A DNA stretch of 64,000 bases, taken from positions 60,294 through 124,293 of the forward strand of contig JAFEDU010000007.1 of the NCBI GenBank assembly GCA_018241425.1, in the 5' to 3' direction. Source of the DNA: Pseudomonadota bacterium. GTDB lineage: Bacteria; Pseudomonadota; Gammaproteobacteria; Steroidobacterales; Steroidobacteraceae. The notes under the pieces are model-generated. The model was not told the origin of the DNA, did not search any database, and saw nothing but the letters and a program-made list of their open reading frames with translations. This document shows, one piece after another, positions 51,501 through 60,205 of this stretch (positions are counted from its first letter, which is position 1; each line of letters starts with the position of its first letter). Made by a program: the position numbers and the translations under genes.

Positions 51501-54344
51501 CTCATCACCTGCCAGCTTGCCCCGGGGGCATCCGGTCAGGTGATCGTGCGGGCGGAGACTCACGATTCCGCGGGCCGCCTCGCGGCCGCGACCAGCACGG
51601 TGTGGGTCTACGACGAGGACGACTGGTGGTTCGGTGGCACGAGCGGCGACCGCATGGACGTGCTGCCGGAGAAGAAGGAATACGAGGCGGGCGAGACTGC
51701 GCGCCTGCAGGTGCGCATGCCCTTCCGCACCGCGACCGCGCTCGTCACGGTCGAGCGCGAGGGCGTGCTGAGCAGCTTCGTGACGCGCCTCTCCGGCCGC
51801 GACCCCGTGGTCACGGTGCCGATTGCGGCCGGTTACTCCCCCAACGTCTACGTGTCGGTGCTCGCGGTGCGCGGCCGGGTCGCGCATGCGCAGGCCGATG
51901 GCACCGTGCTGCCCGACTCGCGTGCCGTCACGGCGCTCGTCGACCTCACCAAGCCGGCCTACCGCCTGGGTACCGCACAGGTGCGGGTCGGGTGGCAGCC
52001 GCACCGGCTGGACGTACGGGTCGAGCCCGAGCGCCCGACCTACCGGGTGCGCGAGCGCGTGCCGGTGAAGGTCCGGGTCAGCGCGGCCGACGGCACGCCG
52101 CTTGCGCCCGGGAGCGAGGTCGCCGTGGCCGCGGTGGACGAGGCCCTCCTTGAACTGTCGCCAAATCCGACCTGGGACCTCCTCCAGGCCATGATGGGCC
52201 AGCGGGGCCTCGAAGTGTGGACCTCGACGGCCCAGATGCAGGTGGTCGGCAAGCGCCACTATGGTCGCAAGGCGCTGCCGCACGGCGGTGGCGGTGGACG
52301 CGAGCCGGACCGTGCGCGCGAGCTGTTCGACAGCCTGCTGCTATGGGCCCCGCACGTGCAGCTGGATGCGAATGGCGAGGCTGCCCTGAGCGTGCCGCTC
52401 AACGACTCGCTGTCCTCGTTCCGCATCGTGGCGGTGGGACGCAGCGGCGTCGATCGGTTTGGCACCGGGTCGGCGGTGGTCCGCACCACCCAGGACCTGA
52501 TCCTCGTCTCCGGGCTCCCGCCGCTGGTGCGCGAGGGCGATGCCTACGCCGCCGTGGTGAGCGTTCGCAATACCACCGACCGCCCGTTGACCGCGCGCGT
52601 GGAGGCCGCAAGCCGCGCCCTCGGCGCCGCGCTCGCGCCCCAGGAGGTCGAGATTCCGGCGGGCCGCTCGCGCGACCTGACCTGGCGCGTGCTCGCGCCC
52701 GTGGGCGTCACCGCACTCGACTGGGAAATCACGGCGCGCGCGGGCGACGCGCACGACCGGTTGAAGGTGACCGAGACCGTGATCCCGGCCGTGCCGGTGC
52801 GCACCTACCAGGCGACGCTCGCGCAGCTCACCCAGCCTCTCACGCTGCCGGCGCGCATCCCGCGGGGGGCCATCCCGGGACGCGGCGGCATCGAGGTGAC
52901 GCTGCAGGGCCGGCTCGCCGAGAACCTGGACGGCGTCACCGACTACATGAGCCGCTACCCCTACATCTGCCTGGAGCAGCAGACCTCGCGGGCCATAGCG
53001 CTCAGGGATCGCGCGGACTGGGAGCGGATCTCGAGGCGGTTGCCCGCGTACATGGACGCAGACGGGCTGCTGCGGTACTTCCCCATCGAGTGGCTGCCGG
53101 GGGACGACGGCCTCACGGCGTACGTGCTCAGCATCACGCAGGAGGCGGGGTGGCCGCTCGCCGATGCGGACCGCGACCGCCTGCTCGGCGCGCTGACGCG
53201 GTTCGTCGAGGGACGCCTGACCCGGGATTCCGCGCTGCCCACGGCGGACCTCACTATCCGCAAGCTCCAGGCCCTGGATGCCCTGTCGCGCTATGGCGCG
53301 GCGCGCCCCGAGCTCCTGGCGACGCTCGCCGTGGACCCGAACCTGCTGCCGACCTCCGCGCTCATCGACTGGGTGGGCGTACTCTCGCGTACCGAGGGCA
53401 TACCGGAACGCGAGTCCCGGATCGAGCACGGCCTGATGCTGCTGCGCTCGCGCCTCAACTTCCAGGGCACCATCATGGGGTTCTCCACCGAGCGCTCCGA
53501 TGCCCTGTGGTGGCTCATGATCTCGTCGGATTCGAACGCCAACCGCATGCTCCTGGCCGTGCTGGACCGGCCGCAGTGGCGGGAGGACATCCCGCGCCTG
53601 GTGCGTGGCGCGCTCGGACGACAGAAGTTCGGGCACTGGAACACGACCGTCGCCAATGCGTGGGGAGTGCTGGCGCTCGACAAGTTCTCGGCCGCCTTCG
53701 AATCTGTCCCCGTCACCGGCACCAGCAGTGTCGCGTTCGGCTCGGATACGAGGACCGTTTCCTGGCCGCACCCGGCGGGCGCACCGGGCCTAGAGCTGCC
53801 GTGGCCGAAGGACGCGGCAACGCTCGACATCCGGCACTCAGGAACCGGTGCTCCGTGGGCGCTCGTGCGGGCCACGGCGGCACTGCCCCTCGACAAGCCG
53901 CTGTTCACGGGCTTCAAGCTGAAGCGCACGCTGGTCCCGGTGGAGCAGCAACACCCCGGCTCCTGGACCCGCGGCGACGTGGTGCGCGTGCATCTGGAGC
54001 TCGAGGCCCAGGCGGACGCCACCTGGGTCGTGGTGGATGACCCGATCCCGGCCGGCGCCACCATCCTCGGCGGGAGCCTGAACGGCCAGTCGGCGCTGCT
54101 GCGCCGTGACGAGCGGCGCAGCGGCTACGCGTGGCTCGCCTATGAGGAGCGCCGTTTCGAGGGTTACCGCGCCTACTACCGCTTCGTGCCGGCCGGCCGC
54201 TGGAGCGTCGAGTACACCGTGCGGCTCAACGACCCGGGGACCTTCCAGCTGCCGGCTACGCGCGTCGAGGCGATGTACGCCCCGGAGATGCTGGGTGAAC
54301 TGCCGAATGCGCCCTTCACGGTCGCGCCGTCCGGTGCGCCATGA
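48588..54344 (+). CDS. Bacterial alpha-2-macroglobulin with thioester
   Basis: 1918 residues, the largest gene here. It has a signal peptide (to about residue 25), MG-type beta domains through the first 1200 residues, a Gly/Asp/Ser-rich bait-like stretch near 825 (YDFDSDSETGSGGG), and the thioester motif CLEQ starting at Cys1461 followed by the helical thioester domain. Such periplasmic proteins are thought to trap proteases that breach the outer membrane. The partner PBP1C overlaps it by 4 bp, the common gene pair in Gram-negatives. No lipobox is seen, so it may be soluble rather than anchored like E. coli YfhM. Confidence 0.94.
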   Translation: MKSSRFGGTLAATLLVLFAAPVPAADMAPVRPGIESFTPQGTAKDVRQVTVRFTVPMVALGDPRLPDPFSVDCAAPGRGRWADPRNWVYDFDEDLEAGLKCSFTLLPKLRTAAGERLVGSTRFGFDTGGPAVRATLPHEGWEEIDESQVFLLRTDAAATAVSVEAHAWCAVDGLNERIPLQVLTGAARQQVLDARKALGYDDFQLLWKTGEVSRARVRNRSFEKTDALVNVVRCGRPLPPGAQVMINWGAGIATPTGIATAADQTLAFKVRPAFLAQAECTRTNARAGCMPVLPLTVTFSAPVARDKALGVRLRDASGKLWEPDATADGKAPTLERVDFSGPLPASSTVTILIPPGFTDDAGRSLANAARFPLAVRIDAFPPLVKFTGNFGILEAREGGVLPVTLRNVERALPARSTDIPARLLKVGSDPKAILQWLRRVEESQAPRGSYVGGTARVWRDQTGSTSVFGSEPGLTRFEVKKPLGPRPEEVIGIPLKAPGFYVVELRSEVLGAALLGEARPRFVSTSALVTDLSVHFKWGREGSLAWVTRLSTGAPVGAAAVLVADGCDGRTLWEGRSDASGRATIPDQLPAPEQGSCNWGTHHPLMVLARTPDDFAFSLSTWNQGITPYDFSLPVGSAESADIYTTVLDRTLFRAGETVSMEHVLRRHVPSGIALQPKATHRASVRHTGSDQRYALEASFDPSGVGTSQWQIPKEAKLGDYEVSIDNHVTAHFRVEEFRLPSMRASVVGPAAPQVAPKSVDLDLHVAYLAGGGAAGMPVKLRTFVEPRPLHLPDYADYQFGGEPVTEGITTGGRGAQDYDFDSDSETGSGGGTTRTRTVPLTLDDAGSARVAVGDLPVLAGPARLVAELEYADADGEILTTTGTVALRPAALSVGIRREGWAGSNRQVRFRVLVLDASDHPKAAQPVQVALYQSSDYSYRRRLIGGFYAYETTHETRKLAANCAGTTDAQGLITCQLAPGASGQVIVRAETHDSAGRLAAATSTVWVYDEDDWWFGGTSGDRMDVLPEKKEYEAGETARLQVRMPFRTATALVTVEREGVLSSFVTRLSGRDPVVTVPIAAGYSPNVYVSVLAVRGRVAHAQADGTVLPDSRAVTALVDLTKPAYRLGTAQVRVGWQPHRLDVRVEPERPTYRVRERVPVKVRVSAADGTPLAPGSEVAVAAVDEALLELSPNPTWDLLQAMMGQRGLEVWTSTAQMQVVGKRHYGRKALPHGGGGGREPDRARELFDSLLLWAPHVQLDANGEAALSVPLNDSLSSFRIVAVGRSGVDRFGTGSAVVRTTQDLILVSGLPPLVREGDAYAAVVSVRNTTDRPLTARVEAASRALGAALAPQEVEIPAGRSRDLTWRVLAPVGVTALDWEITARAGDAHDRLKVTETVIPAVPVRTYQATLAQLTQPLTLPARIPRGAIPGRGGIEVTLQGRLAENLDGVTDYMSRYPYICLEQQTSRAIALRDRADWERISRRLPAYMDADGLLRYFPIEWLPGDDGLTAYVLSITQEAGWPLADADRDRLLGALTRFVEGRLTRDSALPTADLTIRKLQALDALSRYGAARPELLATLAVDPNLLPTSALIDWVGVLSRTEGIPERESRIEHGLMLLRSRLNFQGTIMGFSTERSDALWWLMISSDSNANRMLLAVLDRPQWREDIPRLVRGALGRQKFGHWNTTVANAWGVLALDKFSAAFESVPVTGTSSVAFGSDTRTVSWPHPAGAPGLELPWPKDAATLDIRHSGTGAPWALVRATAALPLDKPLFTGFKLKRTLVPVEQQHPGSWTRGDVVRVHLELEAQADATWVVVDDPIPAGATILGGSLNGQSALLRRDERRSGYAWLAYEERRFEGYRAYYRFVPAGRWSVEYTVRLNDPGTFQLPATRVEAMYAPEMLGELPNAPFTVAPSGAP

Positions 54345-56497
54345 AGGCAGGGCCGTTCAGGCGCGCCGGCGTCGCGCTCGCAGTCACCACAGCGGCCCTG
54401 GCGCTGGGCGTGCTGGTGCTGCTTGCTCTCCCGGTGAGCGCGCCGCGCTACGGCGACGTGCGCGCCGCGTTCGTTCCCTCCGACGCCTTCCTCCTCGACC
54501 GCCACGGGGCGGTCATCGACTCGCGACGCCTGCGCTTCGATGTCCGCCGCGAGCCGTGGGTACCGCTCGATGAGATCTCGCCCGCGCTGGTGCAGGCCAT
54601 CGTCGCGGGCGAGGACCAGCGATTCTGGAGGCGCGGTGCCGTGGACTGGGAGAGCGCGGCGGGGGCGGTGCGGGACGAGTTGATATACCACCGCCGCCGC
54701 GGCGCGAGCACGATCCCCATGCAGCTCGCGTCGCTCCTCGGTCACCGGCACGGCACGCGCGGCGCGCAGGCGCTCCTGGACAAGATCCGGCAGGTGCAGC
54801 TGGCGCGCGCGCTGTCTGCGCACTGGAGCCGCGACGAGATCCTCGAGGCGTACCTGAATCTTCTGGAGTATCGGGGTGAGCTCCAGGGGATCGGCGCTGC
54901 CGCCGCCGAGCTTGCCGGCAAGACCCCGGCCGGGCTCACGCAGGCGGAGAGCTTGGTGCTCGCGGCCCTCTTGCCCCAGCCGCAGGCGGACCAGGGGCGG
55001 GTCGTGGTGCGGGCCTGCGCCCGCGCACGGGCGCTACCGGCTCCGGTGGATTGCGCGGCGGTCCAGGGCGCGGCTCGCGAGGTCTTCGCCGGTGGCCATG
55101 AGCCGGCGCGTGTCCACCTCGCACCCCAGCTCGCGCAGCAGCTCCTGAGGCACCCGGGCGAGCGCGTGCAGACGAGTCTGGATGCCGGCCTCCAGCGGCA
55201 GGCCATGACGAGCGTCCGTACCCAGCTGGCGTTGCTGGCGGGGAGCAACGTGCGCGATGGGGCGGCCCTGGTCGTCGACAACGAGTCCGGCGAAGTGCTC
55301 GCCTACGTGGGCTCGGCGGCATCGAGCTCGCGAGCCGCGGAGGTCGATGGCGTGCGTGCCCCGCGCCAGGCGGGCTCAACCCTGAAACCCTTCCTCTACG
55401 AGCTGGCGCTCGAGCGCCGCTACCTCACCGCCGGCTCGCTGTTGTCGGATTCGCCGCTGTCCGTGGACACCGCAGGCGGCCTCTACATCCCGCAGGACTA
55501 CGACCACGACTTCAAGGGACTGGTCAGCGTGCGCACGGCGCTCGCCGGTTCGCTGAACGTGCCGGCCGTACGCACGCTGGTGCTCACCGGCGTGGAGAGC
55601 TTCCGCGACCGGCTGCACGAACTCGGGTACGGGTTCGTCCGCGAGGACGGCGCGTGGTATGGCTATTCGTTGGCGCTCGGGTCGGCCGAGGTCAGCCTGT
55701 GGCAGCAGGCACAGGCCTATCGGACGCTCGCGCGCGGCGGCCAGTTTGCGCCCCTGACCCTCAGCGCCGCGGGCAAGGCGGCGGCACGGCCGCTGCTCGA
55801 TCCGGCTGCCACGTTCGTCGTGGGGGACATGCTCGCCGATCCGGCCGCGCGCGCGGTGACCTTCGGCCTCGACAGCCACCTGGTGACGCCCTTCTGGAGC
55901 GCGGTGAAGACCGGTACCAGCGAGGACATGCGCGACAACTGGTGCATCGGCTTTTCGCGGCACTACACCGTCGCGGTGTGGGTCGGGAACTTCGAAGGGG
56001 ACTCGATGCACGCCGTCAGCGGTGTCACCGGCGCCGCGCCGATTTGGCGCGAGATCCTGACGACACTAGAGCGCGGCGGTCAGGGTATGGCGCCGGCCGC
56101 ACCCGCGGGGGTGAGTGCGGTCGCGATGCGGTTCGCTCCGGCTATCGAGCCGCCCCGGCGCGAGTGGTTCCTCGGCGGGACCGAGCCGAGGGGCCGTGAG
56201 AGCGCACTCGTCCCCAAGGACGCCCTGCCGCGCATCGACAGTCCGGCCGACGGCATGGTCGTGGCACTCGACCCGGACATCCCACCGCTGCGGCAGCGGG
56301 TCCTGATCGCGGTGAGCGGCGTGCGCGCGGGCCTCACGCTGCGCCTCAACGATGAATTGCTCGGTCCCGCCCAGCGCCAGCTGCTGTGGCGGCCGCGCTC
56401 AGGCACGTTCCGGCTGCGGCTCCAGGATGAACGCGGACAGACCGTGAGCGACGTGCATTTCACGGTGCGGGGTAACGAGCTCCCCGATCAGGGGTGA
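54341..56497 (+). CDS. pbpC: Penicillin-binding protein 1C
   Basis: 718 residues. N-terminal membrane anchor (about 8-35); glycosyltransferase GT51 domain with GEDQRFWRRGAVDWESAAGA and RRGASTIPMQLA; transpeptidase domain with SxxK (Ser346, Lys349 in AGSTLKPF), SLN (AGSLNVPAV) and KTGTS starting at Lys523; and the C-terminal PBP1C-specific domain (IDSPADGMVVALDPDIPP). It polymerises and possibly crosslinks peptidoglycan, likely repairing the wall where the macroglobulin acts. The 3' end overlaps the convergent uppS-like gene by 10 bp. Confidence 0.95.
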   Translation: MKAGPFRRAGVALAVTTAALALGVLVLLALPVSAPRYGDVRAAFVPSDAFLLDRHGAVIDSRRLRFDVRREPWVPLDEISPALVQAIVAGEDQRFWRRGAVDWESAAGAVRDELIYHRRRGASTIPMQLASLLGHRHGTRGAQALLDKIRQVQLARALSAHWSRDEILEAYLNLLEYRGELQGIGAAAAELAGKTPAGLTQAESLVLAALLPQPQADQGRVVVRACARARALPAPVDCAAVQGAAREVFAGGHEPARVHLAPQLAQQLLRHPGERVQTSLDAGLQRQAMTSVRTQLALLAGSNVRDGAALVVDNESGEVLAYVGSAASSSRAAEVDGVRAPRQAGSTLKPFLYELALERRYLTAGSLLSDSPLSVDTAGGLYIPQDYDHDFKGLVSVRTALAGSLNVPAVRTLVLTGVESFRDRLHELGYGFVREDGAWYGYSLALGSAEVSLWQQAQAYRTLARGGQFAPLTLSAAGKAAARPLLDPAATFVVGDMLADPAARAVTFGLDSHLVTPFWSAVKTGTSEDMRDNWCIGFSRHYTVAVWVGNFEGDSMHAVSGVTGAAPIWREILTTLERGGQGMAPAAPAGVSAVAMRFAPAIEPPRREWFLGGTEPRGRESALVPKDALPRIDSPADGMVVALDPDIPPLRQRVLIAVSGVRAGLTLRLNDELLGPAQRQLLWRPRSGTFRLRLQDERGQTVSDVHFTVRGNELPDQG

Positions 56498-57240
56498 TCG
56501 GAGCGGGCGAGCATGGAGCTCTCCTGCAGGCCGCCTGCGCCCGCCGCCGCGCGTGCGATCCCGGGGAGCTGCCCGAACTTGCGCTCGCGACGCGCGTATT
56601 CGGCGAGCGCGCGCGACAGGGCCGTGCTGTCGAAGTCCGGCCAGAGAGTATCGGTGAACAGCAGTTCCGCGTACGCACATTCCCACAGCAGGAAGTCACT
56701 CAGGCGCCGTTCGCCGCCGGTGCGGATGAGGAGGTCGACCGCGGGGGCGACGGGCTCGGAATGGGTTACGCGCGCCAGGCATGCGAGGTATTCATCGGGA
56801 CTCATGGGATTCGGGCCCCCGACGAGGCGCGCCGCCTCCATGAGCGCCCAGCGGCTCGAATAGTCGATTGCCAGGCGCAGGTGCATGCGGGCACATCCGG
56901 CCGTCACTTCCTCGCTGTGCCGGATCTGCTTGAGGAGCGCTTCTCCCAGCCGGTCGCGCCGGCCGATCACGTTCACGCGGATCGATTCGGCGCGGCAACG
57001 CTCGGTCTCGGTGAGCAGGAAGCGGCGCATGAGACGCAGCAGCGACACCACTTCCAGCTGCGGGCGGTGCCAGTTATCGGAGGAGAAGGCGTACAGCGTG
57101 AGGGTGTCGATGGCGCGCCGCGCGGCACTGCGCACGATGGCCTCGACCGCGCGTGCGCCGGCGCGGTGGCCGGCCTGCCGGTCGAGGCTGCGTGCCCGGG
57201 CCCAGCGACCGTTGCCATCCATGATGATTGCTACGTGCAT
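56488..57240 (-). CDS. uppS: UppS-like cis-prenyltransferase
   Basis: 250 residues with the cis-prenyltransferase signatures: IIMDGNGRWARARSLDRQAGHRAG, TLYAFSSDNWHRP, and the C-terminal DLLIRTGGERRLSDFLLWECAYAELLFTDTLWPDF. It would condense isopentenyl diphosphate into a polyprenyl diphosphate lipid carrier. The gene is not in the usual frr-uppS-cdsA context, so it may be a second copy. It is the last gene of a unit with a winged-helix regulator and a membrane protein, and a palindromic site sits just before its start. Confidence 0.9.
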   Translation of the reverse strand: MHVAIIMDGNGRWARARSLDRQAGHRAGARAVEAIVRSAARRAIDTLTLYAFSSDNWHRPQLEVVSLLRLMRRFLLTETERCRAESIRVNVIGRRDRLGEALLKQIRHSEEVTAGCARMHLRLAIDYSSRWALMEAARLVGGPNPMSPDEYLACLARVTHSEPVAPAVDLLIRTGGERRLSDFLLWECAYAELLFTDTLWPDFDSTALSRALAEYARRERKFGQLPGIARAAAGAGGLQESSMLARSDHP

Positions 57241-57248
57241 CGGGAGAG

Positions 57249-57268
57249 TACTCTGTACCGCAGAGTTA
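57249..57268. promoter_or_regulatory. Palindromic operator copy before the uppS-like gene
   Basis: TACTCTGTACCGCAGAGTTA contains the perfect 6-bp arms ACTCTG/CAGAGT (57250-57255 and 57261-57266). It lies 8-28 bp before the uppS-like ATG and shares the TACTCTG half with the site at 58299-58317. It is likely bound by the winged-helix protein encoded next to it. Confidence 0.55.
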
Positions 57269-57281
57269 CAGGAGAAAAAAA

Positions 57282-57683
57282 TCAGCGGCCGCGGGTGGCC
57301 TTGATCACGGCTTCCACGTGGTCCAGGTAGCGATTCAGGGCAGCGCGGCCGGCGGCCGTGAGACGGTATACGGACTTGGGGCGGCGACCGTCGAAGGACT
57401 TGGTGCAGGTGACGTAGCGCGCCTCCTCGAGCTTGCGTGCGTGCGCGCTGAGGTTTCCGTCGCTAACGTTGAACAGGGCCTTGAGCTCGCTGAAAGTGAG
57501 CTCCTCGCGCACCGCGAGCGCACTCATCATACCGAGCCGCACGCGCTCGTAGACCAGGCGGTCGAAGTTCGAGTCGTCGGCCTGGGCACCGCTGCCGGGT
57601 ATCACGACGGGCCGGCTGCGCCGGGAGGGGGCCTCGGTGCTGCGCGAACGGTTGGCGGCGCGGGAACTAGAGCGTGCGGGCAT
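57282..57683 (-). CDS. Winged-helix transcriptional regulator (HTH_34/MarR-like)
   Basis: 133 residues. After a basic, Ser/Arg-rich N-terminal 35 residues comes a winged helix: ERVRLGMMSALAVREELTFSELKALFNVSDGNLSAHARKLEEARYV, then the wing CTKSFDGRRPKSVYRLT. This matches small ArsR/PadR-related regulators that accompany a membrane protein. It overlaps the membrane-protein gene by 17 bp and precedes the uppS-like gene by 41 bp. Two operator-like palindromes flank the unit, suggesting autoregulation. Confidence 0.85.
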   Translation of the reverse strand: MPARSSSRAANRSRSTEAPSRRSRPVVIPGSGAQADDSNFDRLVYERVRLGMMSALAVREELTFSELKALFNVSDGNLSAHARKLEEARYVTCTKSFDGRRPKSVYRLTAAGRAALNRYLDHVEAVIKATRGR

Positions 57684-58257
57684 GGTTCTTCAGTCCGATG
57701 AACAATCCGAATCCGAGATGCAGCAGACCGAACCCCACCCCGAGAAGGGTGAGCTGAACGGCCGCCGGGAGCAGGCAGGCGACCACACCGAGCAGCGTGA
57801 ACAGTCCGCCGAGCACGGCAACCGCGCGGGTGGTCGGGGCGCTGGAAGCGATCATGGCGCAGCCGTAGAGCAGCAGCCACATCCCGGGAATGGCCCCCGG
57901 CTGCGAAGCGGCGAGCACCGCCGTGAGGACGGCGCCGGCGAAGAGCGCCGGCAGGAGGCACAGGAGGAGCTTGCGTACTGGCGCGCCGAAGAAGGTGAAT
58001 CCCTGCCGTGCCGCCTGGCGCAGCATGACGAGTCCCCCGGCGCTGGATGCGATCAGCGCGGCACACAGCCACACCGCGAGCCAGTGAGGCGCGAGCGCGC
58101 GTGTCTGCGAGAGCACCGAGGCCGCGACCCCGGTGACTCCCATCGCGATGCCGGCCGATCCGGGGACCGTCAGGGTAGCGGCGGCCTCCATCGAGGCGCG
58201 GATGTAGCGCAACGTCGCTGCCGCGTGAGTGTTCAGTGATGCCGTGTCGGAGCGCAT
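57667..58257 (-). CDS. Membrane protein of unknown function, partner of the winged-helix regulator
   Basis: 196 residues with about five to six membrane helices (ALAPHWLAVWLCAALIASSAGGLVML; LLLCLLPALFAGAVLTAVLAA; MWLLLYGCAMIASSA; VAVLGGLFTLLGVVACLLPAA; LGVGFGLLHLGFGLFIGL). The ATG at 58257 lies 4 nt downstream of the predicted transcription start. I do not recognise a function. Similar gene pairs with a small winged-helix protein occur in other Gammaproteobacteria, where the membrane protein may be a sensor or stress-related factor. Confidence 0.72.
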   Translation of the reverse strand: MRSDTASLNTHAAATLRYIRASMEAAATLTVPGSAGIAMGVTGVAASVLSQTRALAPHWLAVWLCAALIASSAGGLVMLRQAARQGFTFFGAPVRKLLLCLLPALFAGAVLTAVLAASQPGAIPGMWLLLYGCAMIASSAPTTRAVAVLGGLFTLLGVVACLLPAAVQLTLLGVGFGLLHLGFGLFIGLKNHARTL

Positions 58258-58267
58258 GCGGACGAGG

Positions 58268-58317
58268 ACTGTACGCCGTGAAATGAGAGAGCGGCAAGTA
58301 CTCTGCAATGCAAAGTA
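58268..58317 (-). promoter_or_regulatory. Sigma-70 promoter with abutting palindromic operator
   Basis: On the minus strand, TTGCCG (58292-58297) and TACAGT (58268-58273) are 18 bp apart, giving a start near 58261. Directly upstream of the -35 box, 58299-58317 reads TACTTTGCATTGCAGAGTA on that strand, a 19-bp near-perfect palindrome (one mismatched pair of nine). The arrangement suits autoregulation by the winged-helix protein. Confidence 0.6.
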
Positions 58318-58380
58318 GATAGCCTTGAGGTTACTTGAGACTGAGTATCGTTTTGGTTCGTAAGGATATGCGGCTGGCAT

Positions 58381-58397
58381 TCGGGAATTCTTCCCGA
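58381..58397. terminator. Hairpin downstream of nhaA
   Basis: TCGGGAA-TTC-TTCCCGA is a perfect 7-bp stem with a 3-nt loop, 23 bp past the nhaA stop. There is no clear T-run, so it is a weak terminator candidate. Confidence 0.4.
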
Positions 58398-58419
58398 GGG
58401 TAAATCCCCATGCGCCCTT

Positions 58420-59625
58420 TTAGGGTGCGCGCAGCACCCGGCCCAGCACCAGTCCCGCGATCGCCGCCAGCGCGGAGGCTACGAGGACCGCGAACTTCGC
58501 GGCGGCCAGCAGCGCCGGCTCCGCGAACGCGAGATTGGAGATGAAGATCGACATCGTGAAGCCGATGCCGCCGAGCAGTCCGAGCAGCCACACGTGCGCC
58601 CAGCGCACCTGGGCGGGCAGCGCGCATAGGCCCAGTCCCACGGCGGCGCCGGCCGCGAGCGCGATGCCGAGCGGCTTGCCGAGCACCAGCCCGGCGACTA
58701 CCCCGGCGGCGACGGTGAGCGGCTGGCCTGCGGACAGGTCGACGCCCGCAAGGCTCACCCCCGCGTTGGCGAGCGCAAACAACGGCATGATCCCGAACGC
58801 CACGTAGGGGTGCAGCATGGCCTCGACCTCGTGCACCGGGGCGACGGCATCCGGATCGGTCGCGCGGTAGCGCCCGAAGTCGGCAGTGGCCGGGGTCAGG
58901 AGCCCGAGGATGACGCCCGCCAGCGTCGGGTGCATCCCGGCACGCAGCATCCCGTACCACGCAAGCGCGCCGGGGAGCAGGTAGAAGCGCGCGCGCCGGA
59001 TCCTCAGCCAGTGCATGAGGAACACCAGCAGCACGGCGCCGGCGACCAGCAGCAGCGCGCCGTAGTCGAGGCCCCCCGAGTAGAAAAACGCGATTACGAG
59101 GATCGCTACGATGTCGTCGATGATCGCCAGGGTGAGCAGCACCATGCGCAGCGCCGGCGGCACGCCACGGCCGACCAGCGACAGGATGCCGACGGCGAAG
59201 GCGATGTCGGTGGCTGTCGGGATGGCCCAGCCCCCGCGGGTGGCCGGGTCGCGGTTGATCGCGACATAGATGACCGCGGGGAGCAGCACCCCGCCGATCG
59301 CGGCGATGATCGGCAGTGTCGCCACGCGCGGGTCGGACAGGGAGCCGTCGTGCAGCTCGCGACGAATCTCCAGCCCGACTACCAGGAAAAAGACGGTCAT
59401 CAGGCCGTCGTTGACCCAGAAATGCAGGTCGTGCTGCGGGAGCAACGGCCCGAGCGCGGGTACCGGGCTCAGGTGCCACAGCGCCTCGTAGGCGTGCGAC
59501 CAGGGCGAGTTGGCCCACGCCAGTGCCAGCGCCGCGGCCACGAGCAGCACGATGCCGCTGAAGGCCTCGACGCTGATGAAGCGCAGGGGCCAGAGGCTCT
59601 GGTGGGCGGCGTGGGGATTGCTCAT
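58420..59625 (-). CDS. nhaA: Na+/H+ antiporter NhaA
   Basis: 401 residues with about 12 membrane helices. Family motifs: NDGLMTVFFLVVGLEIRREL, the ion-binding pair in LTLAIIDDIVAILVIA (adjacent Asp-Asp), IPTATDIAFAVGIL, and LGKPLGI. It exchanges sodium for protons to control pH and sodium. The ATG at 59625 is chosen because it begins the usual short cytoplasmic N-terminus. Confidence 0.95.
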   Translation of the reverse strand: MSNPHAAHQSLWPLRFISVEAFSGIVLLVAAALALAWANSPWSHAYEALWHLSPVPALGPLLPQHDLHFWVNDGLMTVFFLVVGLEIRRELHDGSLSDPRVATLPIIAAIGGVLLPAVIYVAINRDPATRGGWAIPTATDIAFAVGILSLVGRGVPPALRMVLLTLAIIDDIVAILVIAFFYSGGLDYGALLLVAGAVLLVFLMHWLRIRRARFYLLPGALAWYGMLRAGMHPTLAGVILGLLTPATADFGRYRATDPDAVAPVHEVEAMLHPYVAFGIMPLFALANAGVSLAGVDLSAGQPLTVAAGVVAGLVLGKPLGIALAAGAAVGLGLCALPAQVRWAHVWLLGLLGGIGFTMSIFISNLAFAEPALLAAAKFAVLVASALAAIAGLVLGRVLRAP

Positions 59626-59769
59626 CGACGGGCAATGTGCGCGCCACGTTGCGCGGATATCAAGAACTTTCGATGAGTCCTGCACCCGGCCGGCCTTTGA
59701 GCGCCGCGTGTCGAAACATGGCGGCGTCGCTCGTCGTGGTCATAGTCACCCAGGAACGAGGATCGCCCC

Positions 59770-60171
59770 ATGAAGCTCATGCCCCACCTGCACTTCCGCG
59801 GCAACTGCCGCGAGGCGTTCAACCAGTACGCCGAGCTGCTCGGTGGCCGGGTCGCCTTCGCCATGACCTTCGGCGAGGCGCCGGGGGAGCATCCGGCGGC
59901 GCTGCGCGGGCAGATCATCCACGCACGCGTGGAGTTCGCCGGCCAGGCCCTGACCGGCTGCGACGCGCCCCCGGAGCGCTACGAGAGACCGCAGGGCTTC
60001 AACCTGCTGCTGGATGTCGCCTCGGCCGCCGACGGCGAACGGATCTTCAATGAGCTCGCCCGGGGCGGCCAGCTGGTCATGCCCTTCGCGCAGACCTTCT
60101 GGGCGCATCGCTTCGGGATGTGCAGCGACCGCTTCGGGATCCCGTGGATGGTGAACTGCGAGAAGCCCTGA
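59770..60171 (+). CDS. VOC-superfamily protein (PhnB/YjdN-like)
   Basis: 133 residues in two beta-alpha-beta-beta-beta halves: MPHLHFRGNCREAFNQYAELLGG and VEFAGQALTGCDAP in the first, FNLLLDVASAADGERIFNEL and SDRFGIPWMVN in the second. PhnB-like proteins of this type have no proven reaction. The C-terminal FGMCSDRFGIPWMV is the family hallmark. The downstream neighbour on the opposite strand is arsC. Confidence 0.85.
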   Translation: MKLMPHLHFRGNCREAFNQYAELLGGRVAFAMTFGEAPGEHPAALRGQIIHARVEFAGQALTGCDAPPERYERPQGFNLLLDVASAADGERIFNELARGGQLVMPFAQTFWAHRFGMCSDRFGIPWMVNCEKP

Positions 60172-60205
60172 AGCGCATCGATCCGGAGCCGGAGCGTTGA
60201 CTTCC

